Part shown: one piece after another, positions 1 to 8,616 of the stretch
Numbering within the stretch: position 1 is the stretch's first letter
Layout: every line of letters begins with the position of its first letter
Origin: Streptomyces omiyaensis
GTDB lineage: Bacteria > Actinomycetota > Actinomycetes > Streptomycetales > Streptomycetaceae
Direction of reading: 5' to 3'
Length of the DNA stretch: 64,000 nt
Assembly (NCBI RefSeq): GCF_014650895.1
Contig: NZ_BMVV01000003.1
Coordinates: forward strand, 1 to 64,000
The notes under the pieces: model-generated
Seen by the model: the letters and a program-made list of their open reading frames with translations, nothing else
Databases searched by the model: none
Told to the model about the DNA's origin: nothing
Program-made: the position numbers and the translations under genes

Positions 1-18
1 CCGCGTGCGGTGCGGCGG

Positions 19-303
19 TCAGTACGCCGCGGGGGACGACCGGCGCAGCCGCCGGGCGGCCGGCCGGACGAGCAGCGAGAGCAGCACCGCCGCCACCGCG
101 ACGGCCCCGACGAGGGTGGCGAGGAAGTGGCCGGGGCCGAGCGCCCCGTGGGTGACGAGCGCCCCGAAGACCGCGCCGAGCGCGCCGGTGACGAGCACGG
201 TCGTCCGGGCGGGCAGACGGGCGGGCATGCGGAGGGAGGCGGCCCAGGCCAGGGCGAGTCCGAGCAGGGCGGAGCCGAGGACTTCCAGGAACACGGTGGT
301 CAC
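19..303 (-). CDS. small three-helix membrane protein, function unknown
   Basis: A 94-residue protein starting at a GTG, with three hydrophobic stretches (about residues 4-23, 35-53 and 58-80) joined by short basic loops and closed by an Arg-rich tail. The size and layout resemble small GlsB/YeaQ-type membrane proteins, but I do not recognise a family signature. No convincing Shine-Dalgarno is visible before the start. It is followed upstream by a roughly 250-bp gap before the next minus-strand gene, so it is probably transcribed alone. Coding frame is supported mainly by the clean hydrophobic periodicity. Confidence 0.6.
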   Translation of the reverse strand: MTTVFLEVLGSALLGLALAWAASLRMPARLPARTTVLVTGALGAVFGALVTHGALGPGHFLATLVGAVAVAAVLLSLLVRPAARRLRRSSPAAY

Positions 304-500
304 CTCGCGAGGGGTGCGGGGCGGGTGGTGCGGTCAAGCCCCCTCTACCCCGGGCCGCCGGAACGCAATCCTCCCCGCGCTCCCGCGCGTTGCCCCCTCC
401 ACGCGGTCCGCGCGGCCGGAGGGCGCGCCGCCGGAGCCCCGCCGCCGGCCCCGCGAGGACACCCGGACGGCGGAACGCGCGGACGGGCCCGGACGCGGGA

Positions 501-536
501 GGAGGCCCGGAGGGACGGGTGTCCCTCCGGGCCTCC
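501..536 (-). terminator. perfect 16-bp hairpin terminator after DUF3107 gene
   Basis: Inverted repeat 501-516 / 521-536 with a 4-nt loop lies just downstream of the stop codon of the minus-strand gene ending at 554. There is no U tract, as is usual for Streptomyces terminators. Confidence 0.7.
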
Positions 537-553
537 TCCACGGGAACCGGGGC

Positions 554-781
554 TCAGAGCGTGCCGAAGCCCACCCGGCGCACGGCGGTCTCGCCGAGCT
601 CCACGTACGCGATCTTGTCCGACGGGATCAGGACCCGGCGGCCCTTCTCGTCCTCGAGGCTGAGCAGCGGTGCCTTGCCGGACAGCGCGTCGGCGACGGC
701 GCGCTCCACGTCCTCGGCGGACTGCCCGCTCTCCAGAACGATCTCCCGGGGTGCGTACTGCACGCCGATCTTGACCTCCAC
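554..781 (-). CDS. DUF3107 family protein
   Basis: A 75-residue acidic protein beginning VEVKIGVQYAPREIVLES and containing the DLEDEKGRR/IPSDKIAYVELG type of ending typical of the actinobacterial DUF3107 family (TB9.4, Rv3208A, in M. tuberculosis). I chose the GTG at 781 because an AGGGA ribosome site sits 7 nt upstream; an earlier in-frame start at 838 would add residues unlike the family. Molecular role is unknown. It lies beside a TetR regulator, as Rv3208A does beside Rv3208, which supports the assignment. A strong hairpin follows the gene. Confidence 0.88.
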   Translation of the reverse strand: MEVKIGVQYAPREIVLESGQSAEDVERAVADALSGKAPLLSLEDEKGRRVLIPSDKIAYVELGETAVRRVGFGTL

Positions 782-917
782 GGCTATGTCCCTCCGAACG
801 GTCAGCCATGCGCGATGAACCCGCGCCGTACGCTGCACACATTAGCCCGGTGAGGGGACCCGCACCGGTCAGCCGCCGCACGCCAGGAGCGAACAGGAAC
901 CGGGAACAGGGCGCCGG

Positions 918-1577
918 TCAGTGCCCTTCGGCGCTCAGCTGGCCCTCCACCGCGTGCAGCGGGAAGCCGGCGATGCCGCGCCAGGCGAGCGAGGTGAGCA
1001 GCGAGACGGCCGTGTCGCGGGGGATCGGGGACTCGCTGGAGAGCCAGTAGCGGGCGACGACCTGCGAGACGCCGCCGAGGCCCACCGCGAGGAGCATCGA
1101 CTCGTCCGTGGACAGCCCGGTGTCCTCGGCGATGACCTCGGAGATCGCCTCGGCGCACTGGAGGCTCACCCGGTCGACCCGCTCGCGCACGGCCGGCTCG
1201 TTGGTGAGGTCGGACTCGAAGACGAGCCGGAAGGCGCCGCCCTCGTCCTCGACGTACGCGAAGTAGGCGTCCATGGTGGCCGCCACGCGGAGCTTGTTGT
1301 CGGAGGTGGAGGCCAGTGCCGTACGCACCGCGTGCAGCAGCGACTCGCAGTGCTGGTCGAGCAGGGCCAGGTAGAGCTCCAGCTTGCCGGGGAAGTGCTG
1401 GTAGAGCACCGGCTTGCTGACGCCGGCCCGCTCGGCGATGTCGTCCATGGCCGCGGAGTGGTACCCCTGGGCGACGAAGACCTCCTGGGCCGCGCCGAGC
1501 AGCTGGTTCCGCCGGGCACGGCGCGGCAGCCGCGTACCGCGAGGGCGTGCTGCCTCTGTCTGCTCGATGGCGCTCAC
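918..1577 (-). CDS. TetR family transcriptional regulator
   Basis: About 219 residues. The N-terminal third holds a TetR helix-turn-helix (AMDDIAERAGVSKPVLYQHF, about residues 40-60), followed by an all-helical ligand/dimer domain. The GTG at 1577 is taken as start because GGGAGG lies immediately upstream; a TTG at 1589 in the same frame overlaps that site and is less likely. It corresponds in position and type to Rv3208 next to the DUF3107 gene. The upstream 150 bp contain a GGTTACC-like palindrome that could be an autoregulatory site, but this is only a guess. Ligand unknown. Confidence 0.9.
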   Translation of the reverse strand: MSAIEQTEAARPRGTRLPRRARRNQLLGAAQEVFVAQGYHSAAMDDIAERAGVSKPVLYQHFPGKLELYLALLDQHCESLLHAVRTALASTSDNKLRVAATMDAYFAYVEDEGGAFRLVFESDLTNEPAVRERVDRVSLQCAEAISEVIAEDTGLSTDESMLLAVGLGGVSQVVARYWLSSESPIPRDTAVSLLTSLAWRGIAGFPLHAVEGQLSAEGH

Positions 1578-1725
1578 GCGGCCTCCCAAGAATTCGATCC
1601 ATGTGCGCTGTCAGCGCCGCGCCGCCATCGTACTTTTGGGTAACCCGGCTGTGCGCGGTGCGGACGCAGAATTTCACGGACCGGACGCCGAGGTCGACAG
1701 GCGATTCAAGATTAAACCGAACAAA

Positions 1726-1959
1726 TCAGCGGTAGTCGTCTTCGTCGAGCGTGACGACACGCGCCTGTTCGGAGGCATCGCCCTCGTCGGCCGCCTCGTG
1801 GTCGATATCGCCGATCGGCTCGTCCTCACTCGGCCGCAGTTCCGTGTGCTGCTCGGCCGCGTCGGCCTCCGGGACTTCCTCGTCGAGCACCGCGTTCCTC
1901 TCCTCGGGCTCCCCGGCTTCCTCGGGGAACGTGTCCGGCTCGGACGGATCGACAGTCAT
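1726..1959 (-). CDS. small acidic conserved hypothetical protein
   Basis: A 77-residue, extremely acidic protein (start MTVDPSEPDTF, end LDEDDYR) with GGAAGG 6 nt before the ATG. Composition is mostly Glu, Asp, Ala and Pro, suggesting a disordered protein; no catalytic motif is visible. It sits between a TetR gene on the same strand and a divergently transcribed alpha/beta hydrolase. Similar short acidic proteins occur in many actinomycetes as far as I recall, without known role. A longer in-frame reading to 2448 is a shadow of the opposite gene. Confidence 0.7.
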   Translation of the reverse strand: MTVDPSEPDTFPEEAGEPEERNAVLDEEVPEADAAEQHTELRPSEDEPIGDIDHEAADEGDASEQARVVTLDEDDYR

Positions 1960-2146
1960 GCGCTTCCTTCCCGTCCTGCCCCGCGCGTGGGCGGGAGCCC
2001 GCGTGGATGGCCCTCCCTTCGAGCGTAGGAGCACCCGGGTCCCCCCGCACCCGAGCCGCCCCCCGGGCGGGGCCGGGCCGGGCGCCACGCGGCCTGTGAC
2101 CGCACCCACACGCGAGCCCGCGTGATCGTCTCGTAATATTGCGGCC

Positions 2147-3127
2147 ATGTCCTCGACCGAGCTGCCGGAAACCCGGACCGCCGACACCGCTCCGCCGGCG
2201 CCCGGTCCGCGCACCGTCCGGGTCGCCGACGGCGAGGAGCTCCGCTCCGTCGCCCTGCCCGGACTCTCCCTCACCGTGCGCTCCCGGCCCGGCGGCCGCC
2301 CCGGCCTGCCGCCCGCGCTGTACGTGCACGGCCTCGGCGGTTCCTCGCAGAACTGGTCCGCCCTGATGCCGCTCCTCGCCGACCTCGTCGACGGCGAGGC
2401 CGTCGACCTGCCCGGCTTCGGCGACTCCCCGCCGCCCGACGACGGCAACTACTCGGTCACCGGGCACGCCCGGGCCGTCATCCGGCTGCTCGACGCCTCG
2501 GGGCGCGGCCCGGTCCACCTCTTCGGCAACTCGCTGGGCGGCGCCGTCGCCACCCGGGTCGCCGCGGTCCGGCCCGACCTGGTCCGCACGCTGACCCTCG
2601 TCTCGCCGGCCCTGCCCGAGCTGCGCGCCCAGCGCACCGCCCTGCCGACCGCGCTGCTCGCCGTGCCCGGCGTCGCCGGGCTCTTCGCCCGCCTCTCCCG
2701 GGACTGGACCGCCGAACAGCGCGTCCGGGGCGTCCTCTCGCTCTGTTACGGGGATCCCGGACTGGTCACCGACGAGGGCCTCCGGCACGCGGTCGAGGAG
2801 ATGGAGCGCCGACTGGAACTCCCTTATTTCTGGGACGCCATGGCACGCTCCTCGCGCGGCATCGTCGACGCCTATACGCTCGGCGGTCAGCACGGCCTGT
2901 GGCGGCAGGCGGAGCGGGTGCTCGCGCCGACCCTGCTCGTCTACGGGGGCCGCGACAAGCTCGTCTCGTACCGGATGGCCCGCAGGGCCGCCGCCGCCTT
3001 CCGGGGCTCGCGGCTGCTGAGCCTGCCCGACGCCGGCCACGTGGCGATGATGGAGTACCCCGAGACGATCGCCGCGGCCGCGCGGGAACTGATCGCGGAA
3101 CACGACGCGCGGCACGACGGGAGCTGA
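2147..3127 (+). CDS. alpha/beta fold hydrolase
   Basis: A 326-residue soluble hydrolase. It shows HGLGGSSQNW (oxyanion region, about residues 64-73), nucleophile elbow GNSLGG with Ser near 129, and a C-terminal DAGHVAMMEYPE that supplies the catalytic His. A near-consensus TAATAT box at 2134-2139 lies exactly 7 nt before the ATG, so the mRNA is probably leaderless. The substrate cannot be read from the sequence; ester or lactone hydrolysis is typical. It ends 8 bp before the DUF3152 gene, with which it is likely co-transcribed. Confidence 0.88.
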   Translation: MSSTELPETRTADTAPPAPGPRTVRVADGEELRSVALPGLSLTVRSRPGGRPGLPPALYVHGLGGSSQNWSALMPLLADLVDGEAVDLPGFGDSPPPDDGNYSVTGHARAVIRLLDASGRGPVHLFGNSLGGAVATRVAAVRPDLVRTLTLVSPALPELRAQRTALPTALLAVPGVAGLFARLSRDWTAEQRVRGVLSLCYGDPGLVTDEGLRHAVEEMERRLELPYFWDAMARSSRGIVDAYTLGGQHGLWRQAERVLAPTLLVYGGRDKLVSYRMARRAAAAFRGSRLLSLPDAGHVAMMEYPETIAAAARELIAEHDARHDGS

Positions 3128-3134
3128 ACCCGGG

Positions 3135-4568
3135 GTGGGACGACATAGTCGCAAGGGGCCGACGCCCGCGGTGGGCGACACCGGGCGCCCCCCGGTGGCG
3201 GACGGCGCGCGCGCGGCCGCGGCCGACACCGGGCGCACGCCCGTCGTGGACGCCGGCGCGGGCACCGGCCGCCGCCGTCGCACCCCCGACGCCTCCGGCG
3301 GGCGGGGCGCCCCGTACGGCGCCCCCCGCGGTCCCGGCGCCTTCCCGGGCCGGGGCGCCCCGGCGCAGGGGGCTCCCGGGTACGGGGCCCCGGCCGCCCA
3401 GGGGGCCCCGGCCCACGGCGGTCCGGCGCACGGATCCCAGGGGTACGGGTCCCAGGGGCGCGGACCCCAGGAGTACGGCACGCCCGCGCACGGCGTCCCC
3501 GGTCACGGCGGCGGGGCGTTCGACACGCCCGCGCACGGCGTGCCGCACACGCCGGCCCACGGGATCCCGGTGCGCGGGGGCCATCCCGCGCACGAGGAGG
3601 GCGGACGCCCGGCGCCGGAGCGGTACGGCGCCGCCACCGGGGGCGCGAGGACGGTCCCCGGGCCCCGGCGGACCGCCGCCGCGCCGCCCGCCGGGCCCGA
3701 CGCGCCGACGGCCGGCGCCGGCGGCGAGGACGCCGTCCCGGGCCGGGGCGGCAAGGGCAAGGCGCTGACCGGCGTCGCGGCCGCCGCCGTCACCACCTGT
3801 CTCGCGATCGTCGTCGCCGGCCAGGTCGCCGACCGCGGGGACGGGGCCCCGGCCGCCCGCGCCGCCCAGGAACCCGCCGAGCGCGTCACGGAGGACTCCG
3901 CCTCGCGGTCCGACGAGCGGGCCGCCCCCTCGCGCCCTTCCGCCGTACCGACCCGTCAGGCGGCGCCCACGTACGAGCAGTTGATGACCCATCAGTTCCC
4001 GATCGACCCGAAGCTCGCCGGCTCCGGCGAGTTCGAGGCGGTGGCCGGGCTCGACAAGGCGCCCGGCGCGGGGCGGAAGTACCGCTACCGGGTGGACGTC
4101 GAGAAGGGACTCGGCCTCGACGCCCGACTCTTCGCGCGGGCCGTCCAGCAGACCCTCAACGACAAGCGCAGCTGGGCCGGTCGGGGGGCGATGACCTTCG
4201 AGCGGATCTCCAGCGGGGAGCCCGACTTCGTCATCACCCTCGCGAGTCCGGTCACCACCGGCAAGTGGTGCGCCAAGTCGGGGCTGGACACCACCATCGA
4301 CAACGTCTCCTGCGACTCGGCCTCCACCGAGCGGGTGATGATCAACGCCTTCCGCTGGGCGCAGGGTTCGGAGACCTTCGGCCCGAAGGCCATGCACGCC
4401 TACCGGCAGATGCTCATCAACCACGAGGTCGGACACCGGCTCGGCCACAATCACGTGTCCTGCCGCACCCCCGGCGCGCTGGCGCCGGTGATGCAGCAGC
4501 AGACGAAGTCCCTGGAGATCGACGGGATCGCCTGCCGCCCCAACCCCTGGGTCCATCCGGGGAGTTGA
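3135..4568 (+). CDS. DUF3152 domain membrane-anchored protein (zincin-like)
   Basis: 477 residues starting VGRHSRKGP. Residues about 1-200 are a low-complexity Gly/Pro/Ala/His region with recurring PAHG and QGYG units; one membrane segment follows (about 210-230), then a linker, and the globular DUF3152 domain occupies the last 190 residues. It contains HEVGHRLGHNH (about residue 430), a zincin-type metal-binding motif, plus four nearby Cys likely disulphide-bonded outside the cell. Orientation suggests a cytoplasmic or wall-embedded disordered N-terminus and an extracellular domain. The mycobacterial counterpart is Rv3207c. Proteolytic activity is inferred, not shown. Confidence 0.85.
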   Translation: MGRHSRKGPTPAVGDTGRPPVADGARAAAADTGRTPVVDAGAGTGRRRRTPDASGGRGAPYGAPRGPGAFPGRGAPAQGAPGYGAPAAQGAPAHGGPAHGSQGYGSQGRGPQEYGTPAHGVPGHGGGAFDTPAHGVPHTPAHGIPVRGGHPAHEEGGRPAPERYGAATGGARTVPGPRRTAAAPPAGPDAPTAGAGGEDAVPGRGGKGKALTGVAAAAVTTCLAIVVAGQVADRGDGAPAARAAQEPAERVTEDSASRSDERAAPSRPSAVPTRQAAPTYEQLMTHQFPIDPKLAGSGEFEAVAGLDKAPGAGRKYRYRVDVEKGLGLDARLFARAVQQTLNDKRSWAGRGAMTFERISSGEPDFVITLASPVTTGKWCAKSGLDTTIDNVSCDSASTERVMINAFRWAQGSETFGPKAMHAYRQMLINHEVGHRLGHNHVSCRTPGALAPVMQQQTKSLEIDGIACRPNPWVHPGS

Positions 4569-4619
4569 GCCCGACTGTCCGCATCCCGAGACGGGCGTCT
4601 CGGGAATTCGTTCGGTACG

Positions 4620-4648
4620 TTGACATCGTTCAGGCGTTCGTAGATATT
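4620..4648 (+). promoter_or_regulatory. sigma-70-type promoter driving a leaderless leader ORF
   Basis: A perfect TTGACA at 4620-4625 is followed after 17 bp by GATATT at 4643-4648. Transcription would begin about 7 nt later, on the A of the ATG at 4656. This is one of the strongest promoter-like sequences in the window. Confidence 0.7.
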
Positions 4649-4655
4649 TCTCGGC

Positions 4656-4751
4656 ATGTCGCACCGTCACGCCGCCTCCGATCGCGCCGCCCTTGAGCTG
4701 GCGCTCTTCGGCGTGACCGGACACACCGTCGCCGACATTCTCTGTCGCTGA
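4656..4751 (+). CDS. 31-residue putative leader peptide ending Cys-Arg
   Basis: A short ORF encoding MSHRHAASDRAALELALF followed by GVTGHTVADILCR and a stop. Its ATG coincides with the predicted transcription start, so it needs no ribosome-binding site. A single Cys codon is the penultimate sense codon, and a bulged hairpin followed by two T4 tracts begins 7 nt after the stop. This arrangement resembles Cys-responsive leader peptides described in mycobacteria and the many short leader peptides upstream of actinobacterial transporters. I infer attenuation of the ABC importer operon at 4926; the ORF is too short for reliable codon statistics. Confidence 0.6.
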   Translation: MSHRHAASDRAALELALFGVTGHTVADILCR

Positions 4752-4757
4752 CGCCTC

Positions 4758-4818
4758 CCGGCGCATTCCTGCCCGGGATCCGTCATCCGGGCATGCGTCG
4801 GCGACCTTTTCCCCTTTT
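4758..4818 (+). terminator. candidate transcription attenuator hairpin
   Basis: Outer stem 4758-4765 / 4794-4801 (one G-U pair) and inner stem 4770-4776 / 4787-4793, with a 4-nt bulge and 10-nt loop. Five nt later come TTTT, CCCC, TTTT (4807-4818). It lies between the leader ORF and the importer operon. T tracts this clear are rare in DNA of this GC content. Confidence 0.55.
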
Positions 4819-4925
4819 CCCGGCCGTGCCCGCATTCCCGCAGGCGCGCGCCCTTCCCGTGCATTCCTCGCGTCTGCGGAATTCCCTTTTCCCTTACCGC
4901 AGTCCACGCGAGAGGTCCCTTTCCC

Positions 4926-6656
4926 ATGCGTCCTTCGTCCGCTCTTTCGCGCCGCCTGGCCGTGGCCGCCACCGGTCTCGTCCTGACCACGGGCGTCGCC
5001 GCCTGCGCCGGACCCCAGGGGGCGGGGGACGAGGCCGGCTCCGGCACCGGCGCCGACGCGGCGCCCCGGAAGGGCGGCACCCTCACCGTCCTCAACTCCG
5101 AGGCCCAGAGCGACTTCGACCCCGCCCGCCTCTACACCTCCGGCGGCGGCAACGTCCCCTCCCTCGTCTTCCGGACCCTCACCACCCGCAACCGCGAGGC
5201 CGGCGCCGCCGGCACCGAGGTCGTCCCCGACCTCGCCACCGACACCGGGCGCCCCAACAAGGACGCCACCGAGTGGACGTACACCCTCAAGGACGGGCTG
5301 AAGTTCGAGGACGGCACCCCGATCACCAGCGCCGACGTCAAGTACGGCATCGAGCGCTCCTTCGCCGCCGAGCTCTCCGGCGGCGCCCCCTACCTGCGCG
5401 ACTGGCTCATCGGCGGCGACACCTACCAGGGCCCCTACAAGGACCCGAAGGGCCTCGCCTCGATCGTCACCCCCGACCCGAAGACCATCGTCTTCAAGCT
5501 GAGGAAGCCCGAGGGCGAGTTCCCCTTCGTCGCCACCCAGACGCAGTTCGCCCCCGTCCCCAAGGCCAAGGACGCCGGCGCCGCGTACGAGGAGCACCCG
5601 GTCTCCTCGGGGCCGTACAAGGTCGTCGAGAACGAGAACGACGGCGAGCGGCTGGTCCTGGAGCGCAACGAGCACTGGGACCCGAAGACCGACGACGAGC
5701 GCAAGGCCTACCCCGACCGGATCGACGTCCGCTCCGGCCTCGACGAGGCCGTCGTCAACCAGCGGCTCGCCACCTCCGCCGGCGCCGACTCCGCCGCCGT
5801 CACCACCGACACCAACCTCGGCCCCGCCGAACTCGCCCAGATCGGCTCCGACAAGGAGCTCGCCGCCCGCGTCGGCACCGGACGCTTCGGCTTCACCAAC
5901 TACATCGCCTTCAACCCGAAGGTGAAGCCCTTCGACAACCCGAAGGTCCGCCAGGCGATCTCCCACGCCGTCAACCGCACCAGCGTCGTCAACGCCGCCG
6001 GCGGCTCCGCCCTCGCCGAAGCCGCCACCACCTTCCTCCCCGAGAAGGAGGCCTTCGGCCACCAGCCCTACGACCACTTCCCGGCCGGGAAGACCGGCGA
6101 CCCGGAGAAGGCGAAGCAGCTCCTGAAGGAGGCCGGCTTCCCGGACGGCCTCAAGGTCACCCTGCTCCACTCCACCGCCCAGAACCGCGCCACCAGCCCC
6201 GAGATCGCCACCGCCGTCCAGGAGGCCCTCGCCAAGGCCGGCATCACCGTCGAGCTCGACGGCCAGGAGCCCAACTCCTTCAACGAGAAGCGCTGGAGCG
6301 TCAAGGACGCCCCCGGCTTCTTCCTCTCCCGCTGGGGCGCCGACTGGCCCGCCGGCAGCGCCTTCCTCGCCCCGATCTTCGACGGGCGCCAGATCGTCGC
6401 CAACGGCTCCAACTACAACCACGCGCAGCTGGACGACCCGGCGGTCAACCGGGAGATCGACGAGATCAACAAGCTGACCGACCTCAAGGCCGCCGCGCCC
6501 CGCTGGGGCGCCCTCGACCGGAAGATCGGCGAGCAGGCCCTCGACGTCCCCCTCTTCCACCCCGTCTACAAGCGGCTCGTCGGCAAGGACGTCAAGAACG
6601 TCGTCATCAGCGACTGGACCGGCGTCCTCGACATCTCCCAGGTCGCCGTCAGGTGA
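4926..6656 (+). CDS. peptide-type ABC transporter substrate-binding lipoprotein (SBP family 5)
   Basis: 576 residues with a lipoprotein signal: basic start, hydrophobic core and lipobox TGVAAC (Cys about residue 28). The mature part shows family 5 landmarks: KGGTLTVLNS at the start, WTYTLKDGLKFEDGTPITS, the central VRQAISHAVNR, and the long two-lobe layout of DppA/OppA-type binding proteins. It would capture a small peptide or related solute outside the membrane. First gene of a four-gene operon whose members overlap by 4 nt each. Substrate is unknown; the Cys-containing leader upstream hints at a sulfur-containing compound, which is inference only. Confidence 0.92.
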   Translation: MRPSSALSRRLAVAATGLVLTTGVAACAGPQGAGDEAGSGTGADAAPRKGGTLTVLNSEAQSDFDPARLYTSGGGNVPSLVFRTLTTRNREAGAAGTEVVPDLATDTGRPNKDATEWTYTLKDGLKFEDGTPITSADVKYGIERSFAAELSGGAPYLRDWLIGGDTYQGPYKDPKGLASIVTPDPKTIVFKLRKPEGEFPFVATQTQFAPVPKAKDAGAAYEEHPVSSGPYKVVENENDGERLVLERNEHWDPKTDDERKAYPDRIDVRSGLDEAVVNQRLATSAGADSAAVTTDTNLGPAELAQIGSDKELAARVGTGRFGFTNYIAFNPKVKPFDNPKVRQAISHAVNRTSVVNAAGGSALAEAATTFLPEKEAFGHQPYDHFPAGKTGDPEKAKQLLKEAGFPDGLKVTLLHSTAQNRATSPEIATAVQEALAKAGITVELDGQEPNSFNEKRWSVKDAPGFFLSRWGADWPAGSAFLAPIFDGRQIVANGSNYNHAQLDDPAVNREIDEINKLTDLKAAAPRWGALDRKIGEQALDVPLFHPVYKRLVGKDVKNVVISDWTGVLDISQVAVR

Positions 6657-7630
6657 CCGCGGTGACCGACGCGCCGGCGCCCGTGGCGGGCACCCCCGCC
6701 ACGGGCGCCGCCCGGCAGGTGTGGCGACGGCTCCGCACCCGCCCGGCCGCCCTCGTCTCCGCCGCCGTCCTGCTCCTCCTGATCGTCCTCGCCGCCGCCG
6801 CGCCGCTCCTCGCCGCGCTGACGGGCCAGGACCCGTACGCGTACCACGACGAGCTCGTCGACTCCGCCCGCGGCGGCGTCCCCCACGGCGCCTTCGGCGG
6901 CGCGAGCGCCGACCACTGGCTCGGCGTCGAACCCGGCACCGGCCGCGACCTCTTCGTCCGCCTCCTGTACGGCGCCCGGATCTCGCTCCTCGTCGCCGTC
7001 GGCGCCACCGCCCTCCAGATCCTCATCGGCCTCGTCGTCGGCCTCGCCGCCGGCCTCGGCAACCGCTGGGTCGACGGGCTCCTCGGCCGCGTCACCGACG
7101 TCCTCGTCGCCCTGCCGATGCTCGTCCTCGCCGTCGCGCTGACCGCCGTCGTCCCCCGCGACTTCCCCCGCCCCCTGCTGCTGATCCTCGTCATCGGCCT
7201 GCTCGGCTGGGCCGGCACCTCCCGGATCGTCCGCGCCCAGACCCTCGTCCTGAAGAACCTCGACCACGTCTCCGCCGCCCGGCTCGCCGGCTCCGGCCGC
7301 CGGCGCACCGCCCGCCGCGAACTCCTCCCCGCGCTCGCCGCCCCCGTCCTCACCTACGCGGCGATCCTCGTCCCCACCAACATCGTCGTCGAGGCCTCCC
7401 TCTCCTTCCTCGGCGTGGGCGTCACCCCGCCCACCCCCTCCTGGGGGCAGATGCTCTCCACCGCCCAGACCTGGTTCCGCGCCGACCCCGCCTACGTCCT
7501 GCTGCCCGCCGGCTCCCTCTTCGTCACCGTGCTCGCCTCCACCGTCCTCGGCGACGCGGTCCGCACCGCCCTCGACCCGCGCGAGGCGAGCCGGCTGCGC
7601 GTCGGCACCGCCAAGGAGACCGCCCGATGA
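6653..7630 (+). CDS. ABC transporter permease, DppC/OppC type
   Basis: 325 residues. An N-terminal cytoplasmic segment precedes TM1 (AALVSAAVLLLLIVLAAAAP), then a periplasmic-side loop with the HWLGVEPGTGRDLFVRLLYG motif typical of DppC-type permeases, and five further helices. The EAA-like coupling loop is AARLAGSGRRRTARRELLP. The GTG at 6653 overlaps the stop of the binding-protein gene (GTGA), implying translational coupling; a second GTG at 6662 is possible. It pairs with the next permease to form the channel. Confidence 0.9.
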   Translation: MTAVTDAPAPVAGTPATGAARQVWRRLRTRPAALVSAAVLLLLIVLAAAAPLLAALTGQDPYAYHDELVDSARGGVPHGAFGGASADHWLGVEPGTGRDLFVRLLYGARISLLVAVGATALQILIGLVVGLAAGLGNRWVDGLLGRVTDVLVALPMLVLAVALTAVVPRDFPRPLLLILVIGLLGWAGTSRIVRAQTLVLKNLDHVSAARLAGSGRRRTARRELLPALAAPVLTYAAILVPTNIVVEASLSFLGVGVTPPTPSWGQMLSTAQTWFRADPAYVLLPAGSLFVTVLASTVLGDAVRTALDPREASRLRVGTAKETAR

Positions 7631-8616
7631 CCCGCTACCTGCTGCGCCGCCTCGCCGGCGCCGCACTCGTCCTCCTCGCGCTCTCCGTCCTCGTGTACGC
7701 GCTCTTCTACGTCGTCCCCGGCGACCCCGCGCGGCTCGCCTGCGGCGAACGCTGCAACCCGGCGCAGATCGCCCAGGTCCGCGCCCGGCTCGGCCTGGAG
7801 GACGGCGTCCTCACCCAGTACCTGCACTTCCTCCAGGGCGTCGTCGCCGGCCGCTCCCACTCCACCGGCACCGCGCTCGTCCCCTGCGACGCGCCCTGCC
7901 TCGGGCTCTCGTACCAGACCGGCCAGCAGGTCACGGCGCTCATCCTGGAGCGGCTCCCGGCCACCGCCTCCCTCGCCCTCGGCGCCCTCGTGGTCTGGCT
8001 CCTCGTCGGCGTCGGCACCGGCCTCCTCTCCGCGCTCCGCCGCGGCGGACCCACCGAGCGGATCCTCACCGTCCTCACCCTCGCCGGCACCGGCACCCCC
8101 GTCTTCGTCCTCGGCCTGCTCCTCCTCATGGCCGTCTGCGCCCACCTCCAGTGGCTGCCCTTCCCCACCTACGTGCCGCTCGGCGAGGACCCCGAGCAGT
8201 GGGCCTGGAACATGCTGCTGCCCTGGCTCACCCTCGGCCTCTTCGAGTCCGCCAAGTACGCGCGGCTCACCCGCAGTTCCGTGCTGGAGACGCTCGCCGA
8301 CGACCACATCCGCACCTTCCGCGCCTACGGCGCCGCCGAGCGGACCCTGGTCACCCGGCACGCCCTGCGCGGCGCCGTCCCGCCGGTCGTCGCGGTCAGC
8401 GCCGTCGACCTCGGCTCCATGTTCGGCGGCGCCGTCCTCACCGAGTCCCTCTTCGGCATCCCCGGCCTCGGCCGCACCCTCATCGACGGCGTCCGCCAGG
8501 TCGACCTGCCCGTGGTCGTCGGCGTCACCCTCGTCATGGGCGCCTTCGTCGTGCTCGCCGGAGTCCTCGCCGACCTGCTGCACGCCGCCGCCGACCGAAG
8601 GGTGGTCCTGACGTGA
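7627..8616 (+). CDS. ABC transporter permease, DppB/OppB type
   Basis: 329 residues starting MTRYLLRRLAGAALVLL, the usual start of DppB-type permeases, with VVPGDPARLACGE after TM1. A Cys-rich external insertion (CGERCNP and PCDAPC) distinguishes it. The coupling loop is FRAYGAAERTLVTRHALR and the late GAVLTESLFGIPGLG motif is well conserved. The ATG overlaps the preceding TGA by 4 nt. The two external Cys pairs are unusual for the family and may form disulphides. Confidence 0.9.
   Translation: MTRYLLRRLAGAALVLLALSVLVYALFYVVPGDPARLACGERCNPAQIAQVRARLGLEDGVLTQYLHFLQGVVAGRSHSTGTALVPCDAPCLGLSYQTGQQVTALILERLPATASLALGALVVWLLVGVGTGLLSALRRGGPTERILTVLTLAGTGTPVFVLGLLLLMAVCAHLQWLPFPTYVPLGEDPEQWAWNMLLPWLTLGLFESAKYARLTRSSVLETLADDHIRTFRAYGAAERTLVTRHALRGAVPPVVAVSAVDLGSMFGGAVLTESLFGIPGLGRTLIDGVRQVDLPVVVGVTLVMGAFVVLAGVLADLLHAAADRRVVLT

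Noticed and set aside
2766..6560. 1,264-codon open frame on the minus strand
   Set aside because: It spans the hydrolase, DUF3152 and binding-protein genes in antisense; composition is Gly/Val/Asp monotony produced by G/C-ending codons of the real genes.
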